Of a DNA stretch of 16,244 nucleotides, positions 7,497 through 13,923 are shown one piece after another; within the stretch, counting starts at the first letter, position 1, and each line of letters opens with the position of its first letter. Made by a program: the position numbers and the translations under genes. The stretch is from CAYUMU01 sp964445985 (GTDB taxonomy: Bacteria > Planctomycetota > Planctomycetia > Pirellulales > S012-138). The stretch covers positions 1 through 16,244 of the forward strand of contig CAYUMU010000118.1 of assembly GCA_964445985.1 (NCBI GenBank). The letters run 5' to 3'. Below the pieces are notes generated by a model. That model saw only the letters and a list, made by a program, of their open reading frames with translations. It was not told where the DNA came from and searched no databases.

Positions 7497-7551
7497 GAAA
7501 GGCTCGGCGCAGCTGCCCAATGTTTTTCTTTTTTCGCCGGAGTTTGCATCG

Positions 7552-7923
7552 ATGAAAAAGGCCGACATGAAGGATTACAAGGAACGGTTGCTCACACTGC
7601 GGGCGCGGTTGCGCGGAGATTTCAAGCAGATGGCGGACGCCGCGCTGCACAATAATCGTGAAACGTCGGACCATCGCAACGGCATGCCGATTCACATGGC
7701 CGACTTGGGCAGCGACGCCTACGAGCAGGAATTCACGCTCAGTCTGATGCAGTCGGAAGAAGACACGCTAACGCAAATCGAAGAAGCGCTGCAGCGTATC
7801 GAAGAGGGAACCTACGGCACTTGCCAGGATTGCAGCGAGCAAATCAAGAAAACGCGGCTCAATGCCCTGCCCTTTACCCCGCTGTGCATCAAATGCGCCG
7901 AGGTGGCCCAAAGCGGCCGCTAG
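7552..7923 (+). CDS. DksA/TraR-type C4 zinc-finger protein
   Basis: A 123-residue protein starting MKKADMKDYKERLLTLRARL. The ATG is chosen because GGAG lies at 7539-7542 with a 9-base spacing and a good promoter is just upstream. The N-terminal half is a helical hairpin (two long amphipathic helices). The C-terminal zinc finger is CQDC...CIKC, spaced C-x2-C-x17-C-x2-C exactly as in the DksA family. Family members bind the RNA polymerase secondary channel and modulate transcription, in some cases with ppGpp. The coiled-coil tip here reads DLGSDAYEQEF rather than the DxxDxA of E. coli DksA, so it resembles the broader YteA/TraR-like group and need not be a functional DksA. The gene stands alone with its own promoter and terminator. 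Confidence 0.9.
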   Translation: MKKADMKDYKERLLTLRARLRGDFKQMADAALHNNRETSDHRNGMPIHMADLGSDAYEQEFTLSLMQSEEDTLTQIEEALQRIEEGTYGTCQDCSEQIKKTRLNALPFTPLCIKCAEVAQSGR

Positions 7924-7963
7924 TACCGCCACCAGCTACCAGCCCCTCTCCCTCAGCGCATAG

Positions 7964-7989
7964 AAAAACCGGCGCGAGGGCCGGTTTTT
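7964..7989. terminator. Bidirectional rho-independent terminator between the zinc-finger and HTH/receiver genes
   Basis: AAAAACCGGC (7964-7973) and GCCGGTTTTT (7980-7989) form a 10-bp perfect stem with a 6-base loop. The outer A/T pairs give a U run on either strand, so it can end the plus-strand zinc-finger gene 40 bases after its stop codon and also minus-strand transcripts from the HTH/receiver gene. Confidence 0.85.
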
Positions 7990-8028
7990 CCAAATGAGCT
8001 GGGGTGGGTGTGCGATTTGCAAGATAAG

Positions 8029-8174
8029 GATAAACGGCCGGACCCGGGAAGTCCGGCCCTTATCAAGCGGTCCCTCCTAGACCGCTGTCCCTATCAAACT
8101 GCCGCTCGTGGGAAAACAGCAGGTTGCTCGCCGGCCATGCCCCTGGCTCACGTTTTCTTGAGCTTCGGGGCATG
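8029..8174 (-). ncRNA. Structured 3' region with three tandem hairpins, candidate 3'UTR-derived RNA
   Basis: Three stems lie between the HTH/receiver stop codon and the terminator at 7964-7989. (1) CATGCCCC (8136-8143) pairs with GGGGCATG (8167-8174), enclosing GCTCA/TGAGC (8146-8150, 8159-8163). (2) AGCGGTC (8066-8072) pairs with GACCGCT (8080-8086) around a 7-base loop. (3) GGCCGGAC (8036-8043) pairs with GTCCGGCC (8051-8058), extended by GATAA/TTATC (8029-8033, 8060-8064). On the plus strand both (2) and (3) are followed by a near-repeat, CCCTATCAA or CCCTTATCAA, so the unit looks modular. I do not recognise it as a known RNA family. The strand is inferred from the upstream minus-strand gene; structure alone does not settle it. 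Confidence 0.4.
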
Positions 8175-8185
8175 ACCTTTTAGGC

Positions 8186-8758
8186 TCATACTAATTCTTT
8201 GCGGGCACTGATGAGCGTTCGCAAACGTTCGGCCAGCAAAGCGGCGTCGAACGGCTTCTTGAACGTCTCATTGATGCTCGAACGGTCGAAGCTCGTGCTG
8301 GCGCCGTCGTCGGGCAGCAGCGCGATCAAGATTGTTTCGGCAAACTCCGTGTTGCGGCGCAGATTTTGGCAAATCTGCAACGCCTCGGTGCGGCCGATCG
8401 AAAAATCGACAATAATGCAGTCGGGATGGAAGCTTTCGGCTTGGATACCAGCTTCGAATCCGCTGGCGGCCACGCCGACCTTAAAGTTACGCTCCATCGG
8501 TAGCTCGCGCTTGAGGTTCTCGATGAGCACCTGGTCCTGAGCCACAACCAATACTTTGGCCATGGTCTCATCTTCCAGTTCGCCAAGGGGCATACCATGC
8601 TCCTTGAGGAATCGGATCAGGTACTCACGCGGGATGCGGCGATCCTGCGATCCAGGGATGCGGTATCCCTTGAGCCGCCCCGAGTCGAACCATTTACTCA
8701 CCGTACGCGGCGCTACCTTACAGATCTTGGCGACCTGTCCAGTAGTGAAGACCTTCAT
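8186..8758 (-). CDS. Excisionase-like helix-turn-helix protein fused to a degenerate receiver domain
   Basis: A 190-residue cytoplasmic regulator. Residues 1 to about 55 are a MerR/excisionase-type DNA-binding module (FTTGQVAKICKVAPRTVSKW, then a wing GRLKGYRIPGSQDRRIPREYL). Residues about 67-185 have a response-regulator receiver pattern: KVLVVAQD (68-75), PDCIIVDFS with a plausible phospho-acceptor Asp118, LIALLPD (144-150), and KKPF with the switch Lys168. The acidic pocket is reduced to a single Asp75 and the usual Thr/Ser after the fourth strand is not evident, so phosphorylation may be weak or absent. No histidine kinase is nearby. A GGAGAG ribosome site precedes the ATG. The HTH part is short and looks well preserved, so sequence-specific binding is likely; the targets are unknown. 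The order HTH then receiver is the reverse of a typical response regulator. Confidence 0.85.
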   Translation of the reverse strand: MKVFTTGQVAKICKVAPRTVSKWFDSGRLKGYRIPGSQDRRIPREYLIRFLKEHGMPLGELEDETMAKVLVVAQDQVLIENLKRELPMERNFKVGVAASGFEAGIQAESFHPDCIIVDFSIGRTEALQICQNLRRNTEFAETILIALLPDDGASTSFDRSSINETFKKPFDAALLAERLRTLISARKELV

Positions 8759-9603
8759 TGCAGGCTCTCCATTCTTTGATTCGGTAGGAACTTCGTTTCA
8801 GCCCGGCCGAGGAAACCGTCTGAAACATCATCGCCCCCGCGTTTGCTTGTCTCCGGCATCCCTCGTCGGGCATCGCGGAATCGCCGGTTACAAAACAACT
8901 GGGTCCGGGGCGTACATTGTGCTTCTCCGGGACGACTGGCTCAGCTCCATCTGATCCGCGCCCTAGGGGTGTACATCGGCAATCAAAGCAATCATCACCC
9001 AGGGAAAATCCGTAAAATAGAGAAGGCGTGGCTCAGGCCGCTCAGAACGGATGTTCACAAACATCCATTCCATAGTTGCGAAAGTCGCAGCAAGAAGGGG
9101 GGGCCGATACTAATGCACTTGCGTGCACAGCCGCGGTGTAGGCAGGCGTCAAAGGCATGCATGTTTCCCCCCCTCTCCACTACTCCAATCCTTCCCATGA
9201 GCGAGTGGCTCCAACACTCAGTCACAGGATCCTCCTGTCGAACTATTTCTTCGAATCTTCAGGGGGCGTTTCTTTAAGCTGTTTCTGGCAGTGATAAGGA
9301 ATGAACCGCCATTGAGGGCCATAGCGATTGTGCCGCTAGGGACCACGCCGGGCGTCGCAGCGGGCCAAACCCGGGTGCCGCCATGCCCCCAGGGGGGCTG
9401 TATCCCCGCTGACACGCCTGCCGTCATTCCGATGGCGCAACCTGAGCGGTGCAAAGCCACGTACGCTTCGCACCCCAGGGCAAAAATGGGCCAATCCCGT
9501 TGTCGGCGGCAAAATCGGAACAACTGGCACGTAGCTTGCTAGCACATAAGATCTTGTGCGTCTGGCGCATAAACTCCCCATCGAACGAATCGGAGACGGA
9601 ACC
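8759..9603. other. Gene-poor stretch of about 845 bp
   Basis: No reading frame here has a credible ribosome site, family motif or plausible composition. It must hold the promoter of the minus-strand HTH/receiver gene on its left and that of the plus-strand Tyr-rich gene on its right. Visible structures are a 7-bp hairpin GGATGTT/AACATCC at 9049-9066, a G/C palindrome GCCCCC-AG-GGGGGC at 9385-9398, and an imperfect palindrome GCACATAAGATCTTGTGC at 9542-9559. The part from about 9330 to 9530 has G/C-rich words resembling the left window edge and may contain intergenic repeat or gene remnants. Confidence 0.5.
8795..8826. promoter_or_regulatory. Inverted repeat in the 5' region of the HTH/receiver gene
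   Basis: GTTTCAG (8795-8801) and CTGAAAC (8820-8826), separated by 18 bases, lie 37 to 68 bases upstream of the start codon. It could be an autoregulatory operator or a leader hairpin. Confidence 0.3.
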
Positions 9604-9987
9604 ATGTTTCGTGCTACTCTTGCCCTCACTGCGGCGGTCGTCCTCTTGGCGGTGGCGCAGCCCGCTCGGGCCCAGGTCTTTGTCCCCGGCTACGGGTACA
9701 ACTACAGCTACAATTACAGTTACCGCTACGGAAACCCTTATTACGGAAGCTATTACGGCAATCCATATCAGCGGGAGTATGGATACAATACGTATCGCCC
9801 CCACTACGGATCTCCGTACGCCTATCCTCAATACAATTACTACCCTTCCTATTCCGCCCCGGCAGCGACCGGGAACTCTTTCCAAGGCGGTGGAAACAAC
9901 GGCAACTACTGGTATTGGCTGCAACAACAAGCCAACCAGGGCCGGATTCCGCAGTCGGAAGTGAATAAACGGATGTACGGTCGGTAA
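9604..9987 (+). CDS. Small secreted Tyr/Asn/Gly-rich low-complexity protein
   Basis: A 127-residue protein. Residues 1-23 form a clear signal peptide (MFRATLALTAAVVLL... ending PARA, cleavage before QVFVPG), so it is exported. Residues about 28-80 are extremely rich in Tyr with Asn, Gly, Ser and Pro (repeats such as YNYSYNYSY and PYYGSYYGNPY). A Pro/Ser/Ala linker and a short C-terminal stretch (WYWLQQQANQGRIPQSEVNKRMYGR) follow. I recognise no family. Tyr-rich repeats of this sort occur in cell-wall, matrix and adhesive proteins and could support dityrosine cross-linking, but that is inference. The ATG at 9604 is preferred over an upstream GTG at 9556 because GGAGACGG lies about 5-12 bases before it and the signal peptide then begins properly. 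Confidence 0.8.
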   Translation: MFRATLALTAAVVLLAVAQPARAQVFVPGYGYNYSYNYSYRYGNPYYGSYYGNPYQREYGYNTYRPHYGSPYAYPQYNYYPSYSAPAATGNSFQGGGNNGNYWYWLQQQANQGRIPQSEVNKRMYGR

Positions 9988-10007
9988 ATGCCACCCCCCC
10001 CATGAAG

Positions 10008-10054
10008 GGTGGATTGCCGAGCCGGGGTGTCTTGACCTCGGCTGGCAATCCACC
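10008..10054 (+). terminator. Long hairpin after the Tyr-rich protein gene
   Basis: GGTGGATTGCC (10008-10018) pairs exactly with GGCAATCCACC (10044-10054). After a bulged G, AGCCGGGG (10020-10027) pairs with CCTCGGCT (10036-10043) with one wobble, giving a 19-pair stem and an 8-base loop. It starts 20 bases after the stop codon. There is no U tract, so it may be a 3' stabilising or processing element rather than an intrinsic terminator. Confidence 0.5.
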
Positions 10055-10175
10055 TAACATTTGGCGGCTCCCTCCCAAGGGGATGACCAATCGCGCCCAC
10101 TCGGGTTTGCTGAGATACGCGGCACTTCGCTGCCATTGATGCGGCCACCGGATTGATCGAGCTGCGAGGTCTGCA

Positions 10176-10901
10176 ATGGGTAGATTTATCCGACGACTCG
10201 CCCTGGTAGTGGGGGTGGTCGTTCTCATTGGGGGAGGTTTGGTGGGCTGGGCTTACCTGGCTTCCCAGCAGGTGCCTGAGTTTTACCAGCAGGCATTGCA
10301 GCAACCGCCCGCCGATCAGGCCCGCAAGAGCGATGCATTCTTGAGCGAAGCGACCGATCTATACAGCGAACTGCAGCAACCAGGACGCTGGGAAGCCATG
10401 TTCACGGTGGAGGAGATCAACAGCTGGCTGGCCGTGGATGTGGTGAATAACCATGCCAAAAGCTTACCGCCGGGTGTCAGCGACCCTCGCGTAGCCTTGG
10501 CCGAAGGCGGAGCCCAATTGGCCTGCCGGTACGAATCGGAACGAATCACCACCGTGCTGTCGCTACAGGTCGACGCCTATCTGGCCGAACCCAACGTGGT
10601 GGGAGTTCGTTTTCGCAAAGCCAGGGCTGGGTCGCTGCCCCTGCCGCTGACCGATATTCTCGATGGCCTCTCTCAAGAAGCCGCCAAGCACGAGGTGCCC
10701 GTGCGGTGGTTACAAGCAGATAGCGACCCCGTGGCTTTCATCACGCTGCCTGCTCCCAATGAAAAGCAGAAGCTTATCTATTCGATCGACACGCTGGAGA
10801 TCGGGCCGAAAGGCATCTACATTGCTGGCACATCGTCGGCCCGCGTGGCCAAGGCGCCAGGGAACAAGCCGGATGCCGCCCAGCCCGAGGCGACGAAGTA
10901 G
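10176..10901 (+). CDS. Membrane-anchored protein of unknown function
   Basis: A 241-residue protein with one N-terminal transmembrane segment (about residues 8-29, LALVVGVVVLIGGGLVGWAYLA) preceded by basic residues, so the rest should face the periplasm. The body has a helical part with QQP-rich segments (30-70), FTVEEINSWLAVDV (about 76-89), and alternating beta-like strands to the end (for example ITTVLSLQVDAYL and VVGVRFRKARAG). I recognise no catalytic motif. The shape (one anchor, then a beta-rich domain) recalls small envelope proteins of the DUF2140/YpmS kind, but the similarity is too weak to name. GAGG at 10166-10169 with 6-base spacing supports the ATG. It follows the Tyr-rich gene by 188 bases and converges on the phosphoesterase gene with a 26-base gap between stop codons. 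Confidence 0.75.
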   Translation: MGRFIRRLALVVGVVVLIGGGLVGWAYLASQQVPEFYQQALQQPPADQARKSDAFLSEATDLYSELQQPGRWEAMFTVEEINSWLAVDVVNNHAKSLPPGVSDPRVALAEGGAQLACRYESERITTVLSLQVDAYLAEPNVVGVRFRKARAGSLPLPLTDILDGLSQEAAKHEVPVRWLQADSDPVAFITLPAPNEKQKLIYSIDTLEIGPKGIYIAGTSSARVAKAPGNKPDAAQPEATK

Positions 10902-10927
10902 GGGATTTCTTTCGTCAGCGGCATCGT

Positions 10928-11380
10928 TTAGCTGGTCTGTTCTGGGCGAAATACCAACTGGTATTCGTCCGAGGCGCCGAGGCGACTGAGGTGCAACGTG
11001 CCGCGGAGAAGGTTGCCCTGCAGGCTTACCATCAAGTTTTGCGGTGCGTTTTCTTCGGCAGGATCGGCCTGCACGACTTGGAATGGGCCGGAGTCGCACC
11101 GCCGCACATGGCCGCGGTTGCCAGAAATGGGGCCCTCGAAATCAAGGTACTGCTTGCGGTGATCGGGCAACCGCCGCACGATCTGCGGCGTATTTGCCAG
11201 GGGAAGTTGCAGCAGTTCCCAAGTCCACAGGACAGGTCCGGATTCGATCATCAGATCCCAATGATCCGGACGGTTCCCTGCGTTCTCATCATCCGCGCGT
11301 TGGCTCTCCGCGGGCAAATCGTTGCGCGGCACCACATGATGCAGCAGCACAAACCGCCCCAAGTTGGCTCCCTTGGTCAT
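10928..11380 (-). CDS. Stand-alone LigD-type 3'-phosphoesterase (PE) domain protein
   Basis: A 150-residue cytoplasmic protein with the DNA polymerase-ligase N-terminal (LigD PE) pattern: RFVLLHHVVPR near residues 9-19, HWDLMIESGPVLWTWEL (about 40-56, matching HYDFRLE...W in LigD), DHRKQYLDFEGPISGNRGHVRRCDSG (about 74-99), and a closing strand EYQLVFRPEQ. In LigD this domain trims 3' phosphates and ribonucleotides at breaks during end joining. Here there is no ligase or polymerase domain, no Ku gene in the window, and about 18 extra residues (NDLPAESQRADDENAGNR) sit between the first and second motifs. The start overlaps the stop of the upstream metallohydrolase gene in an ATGA at 11377-11380, so translation is probably coupled. 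The ribosome site is weak, which fits coupling. Confidence 0.8.
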   Translation of the reverse strand: MTKGANLGRFVLLHHVVPRNDLPAESQRADDENAGNRPDHWDLMIESGPVLWTWELLQLPLANTPQIVRRLPDHRKQYLDFEGPISGNRGHVRRCDSGPFQVVQADPAEENAPQNLMVSLQGNLLRGTLHLSRLGASDEYQLVFRPEQTS

Positions 11381-13764
11381 GGGCTTTGCTTGAGAATTTC
11401 GCGGTAGGCGGCCCTGGCGTGTTCGTAGGCCTCGGCCGCGGCGGCTTTTTCCCAATCGCGAATCTGCGGCTCTTTCTGCTTCCAACACACGTCCACGGCA
11501 TCGAGGCACCACTGAGCGCTCTGGGCGTTGGCGCGGATCGGCTTGCCGTCCACTTCCACAAAGACCGGGTTGGTGTGAGAAGAGGGGAAGATCCGCAGGG
11601 CAACCCAACTCGATTGGGTGGGGCGGTAATCAAAGGTCACGTCTTGCACGCGGCCGTCGGCCTCGATCTCTTGCCGGGCTACCGCCTCGCCGTTCACGAT
11701 CAACTCCACAGGCACGCGCCTTGTTTCGCCAATGCGTGCGCGCTCCACGTGCCAATATGGCTTTTGGTCGAGAGGCCGCTGGGCAATTTCCTGGTTGGGC
11801 GTTTCGGCGAGCATGGCCGCCGCTTGGACGGTGACGCGCAATGGTTCAGCAGGCTTTGCCGCCAGCACACTGGCGAGTTTTTCCTGGCCGGGCTCTCCCA
11901 CGCCCAGTCCATTCACCTGGAAGTTGACCAGGTGGCTCAGCCCATCGCTTACGTAACTGCGACCATCGCGGATGCCTTGCACCCAATGATCGTAATCGAG
12001 TGCCTGGCCGGGGGCCAGTTTCACGTACGAACGGCCCAGCCCCACGCGTTCTCCATAGATGCAGGGGAAATCGGTCTCGCCGCTGATGCGGCAGGTGTAA
12101 CCGCAATTAAGCGTGTGATACCAAATGTTGAGCTCCCACACGCTGGGCGTATCGACGGCGGAAATGAAATCGCACACGCCATGGGTAACATCGACGATGT
12201 ACTCGTTGGCGCCGATGCTGTCGAAGGGGGGCATTTCGAATGTAGGCAGGCTGGTGGCATTGACCTTCAGGCCCCAGCCGCTGTGCGAGAAGCCCACCAC
12301 GCCCCCCTGCTGTTTTCCCCACTGGAGGATCGGCAGATCCCAGGTGGGCCACTCGCCAATTTCCGTGGTTTTGCGGCCGGAGAAATGCCCTTTCTCGTCG
12401 CGGAAAGACCAATCAAAGTCGGCATCGGCCGGGTATTCGTAGTCGTCTTCTTTCAAGCGCAGCAGGCAGAGGTGGCCGGCGTGCTGCGAGGGGAAGCCAG
12501 AGACTTCCACATCGTACCGCATGAGATGTTGCGGCGTGGAAAGCCGGGCGACTTCGCCGGTGAAGAATTGCTTCTGGTGATACCAGCAGGGACCCCAGGA
12601 GAGCACGCAGCCTACGTTGAGGTCTTCGCCGCGGATGTGCCGCAGCATGTCTTCCGGCCGCACGCCTTGGCTGGGGACCTCGTAGTGTTTGCAACCGGCC
12701 GCGTGTACGTGATGATCGCCGGAGTACCAGCCGAGATCGGCCAGACGAATCCAGCGCCGCAAGCGGAATTTCTCGGTGTGCTTCGCCAGAGGTTCGCCCG
12801 GTTTGCTGGCAGCTTGGCCGCGCGTGCCAGGCACCACCATTTGGCGTTCCTCAATTTCGTACTCCGGACCGCGGGTGGCTTTCACGGTGTATTCGCCCGG
12901 CGGCAGCAGCACGGTTTCGCCGCTCTCGCGATAGACCTGCTCGTGGAAGAACAGATCGGGCGCCAGTCGGCGGGTCAGGGCGGGGTAGACGCGGCCCTGA
13001 GCGTCGTGGAAAACGAACTGGCCCATGGTTGGCGTGCCGTCGTGATCGAGCACGTCGAGCGTGACTTCCACCGCCGGGGCGCAGTCGAACAGCAGGTTCA
13101 ACTCGTTGCGAAAGCCCAAGTCTTGCGTGCCCTGGCCCACGTCGAACATGAGCTTGGCTTCCCGCTGGCCAGCATCACGGCTGTAGAGCGAAAGCAGGCG
13201 GTATTCCACGGCCAGCCCCGATAGGTTCTTGACGAGCGGCTGTTTTTCCACAACCTCGATCGCCAGCCAATTGTCGCGGGGGAGGGTTTCCATCTTGGCC
13301 GTGGGGCGATGGGCGGCCGTGGAGTATTTAGGATTGATGGAGTTGGGACTCTGACACCGCAGCGGCGCGGTCACTCCGCCTTCGTTGATGACTTTGACCA
13401 GGAAGGTTCGCCAGCCGTGCTGGTCGAGTTGAGCCGCCGCGGGGCCAGGAGAAACGGTGACGCGGCTTTCGGGATTGATGCCAACCACCGCCAGGCAGAG
13501 CGGGTCGAGAGATTTTTGCAAAGCAACGACCGCTTGCGGCGAATCTTCGCAGGCGATTGCGGCCTGGAACGCCCTCGTTTGCTCGGCGGTGAGCGGTGCG
13601 CCCACGGCGTCGAGAGCTTGCACCACCCGTTTAAGCTGAGCTTCCAGCGGCTGACGCTCCACGCCGGTCACCACCGGCGGGGCTTCGGCTGCCATGATCG
13701 GCAGGTTGACGAAACACCAAACCAGGCTTAGCCCGCAGGGGACGAATCGCTTGGGCAGGAACAT
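11377..13764 (-). CDS. CehA/McbA-type metallohydrolase, secreted
   Basis: A 795-residue protein from the ATG at 13764. GAGGTG lies 5 bases upstream and a signal peptide follows (MFLPKRFVPCGLSLVWCFVNLPIMAAEAPP), so it is exported; a TTG start at 13803 would add 13 residues and spoil the signal. The N-terminal half (about 40-340) looks beta-rich, with several immunoglobulin-like stretches and PPGEYTVKATRGPEYE. The catalytic half opens with WYSGDHHVHAAGCKHY (GDHHVH at about 349-354), the metal-binding motif of PHP-like CehA/McbA hydrolases. Later HSGWG (about 494-498), SIGANEYIVDV and a GIRDGRSYVSDG segment fit the family. CehA and McbA hydrolyse the carbamate ester carbaryl, but most planctomycete relatives are uncharacterised, so the substrate here is open. 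It is the first gene of an operon with the phosphoesterase. Confidence 0.85.
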   Translation of the reverse strand: MFLPKRFVPCGLSLVWCFVNLPIMAAEAPPVVTGVERQPLEAQLKRVVQALDAVGAPLTAEQTRAFQAAIACEDSPQAVVALQKSLDPLCLAVVGINPESRVTVSPGPAAAQLDQHGWRTFLVKVINEGGVTAPLRCQSPNSINPKYSTAAHRPTAKMETLPRDNWLAIEVVEKQPLVKNLSGLAVEYRLLSLYSRDAGQREAKLMFDVGQGTQDLGFRNELNLLFDCAPAVEVTLDVLDHDGTPTMGQFVFHDAQGRVYPALTRRLAPDLFFHEQVYRESGETVLLPPGEYTVKATRGPEYEIEERQMVVPGTRGQAASKPGEPLAKHTEKFRLRRWIRLADLGWYSGDHHVHAAGCKHYEVPSQGVRPEDMLRHIRGEDLNVGCVLSWGPCWYHQKQFFTGEVARLSTPQHLMRYDVEVSGFPSQHAGHLCLLRLKEDDYEYPADADFDWSFRDEKGHFSGRKTTEIGEWPTWDLPILQWGKQQGGVVGFSHSGWGLKVNATSLPTFEMPPFDSIGANEYIVDVTHGVCDFISAVDTPSVWELNIWYHTLNCGYTCRISGETDFPCIYGERVGLGRSYVKLAPGQALDYDHWVQGIRDGRSYVSDGLSHLVNFQVNGLGVGEPGQEKLASVLAAKPAEPLRVTVQAAAMLAETPNQEIAQRPLDQKPYWHVERARIGETRRVPVELIVNGEAVARQEIEADGRVQDVTFDYRPTQSSWVALRIFPSSHTNPVFVEVDGKPIRANAQSAQWCLDAVDVCWKQKEPQIRDWEKAAAAEAYEHARAAYREILKQSP

Positions 13765-13923
13765 GACCGCACCTCGGGGGAAGTTGCTGAGTATCTCGAT
13801 CAATCGCGCGCGTTATTATCATGGGACGGATGGTGGGTGATCGCAAGCGCGTTTGCGGCCAAACGTCGGCGGGGCGGATCGCGGAAGTCGCCGCCTGCGG
13901 CTCTTTACAAGGTGGGGTAGAAC

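Noticed and set aside
7453..7551. N-terminal extension of the DksA-type protein from a TTG at 7453
   Set aside because: It would begin upstream of the sigma70-like promoter at 7468-7496, lacks a ribosome site, and adds 33 residues not typical of the family.
8029..8174. Possible known RNA (tRNA, SRP RNA, 6S, RNase P) in the hairpin cluster
   Set aside because: I see no tRNA cloverleaf, no SRP GGAAG/AGCAG domain arrangement and no RNase P core. The short GGGAAGTCCGG word alone is not enough.
8843..9277. Plus-strand open frame of 144 codons in the gene-poor interval
   Set aside because: No ribosome site, no domain, and a composition (many Arg, Ser, Pro, His) typical of translated non-coding GC-rich DNA.
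9424..10053. Minus-strand open frames of 200-209 codons over the Tyr-rich gene
   Set aside because: Antisense to a gene with a clean signal peptide and ribosome site. The Val/Ile-rich translation is what antisense of Tyr/Asn codons gives.
11044..13224. Plus-strand open frame of 726 codons
   Set aside because: It lies antisense to the metallohydrolase gene, which has family motifs and a signal peptide. The frame has no recognisable domain and is a product of high GC content.
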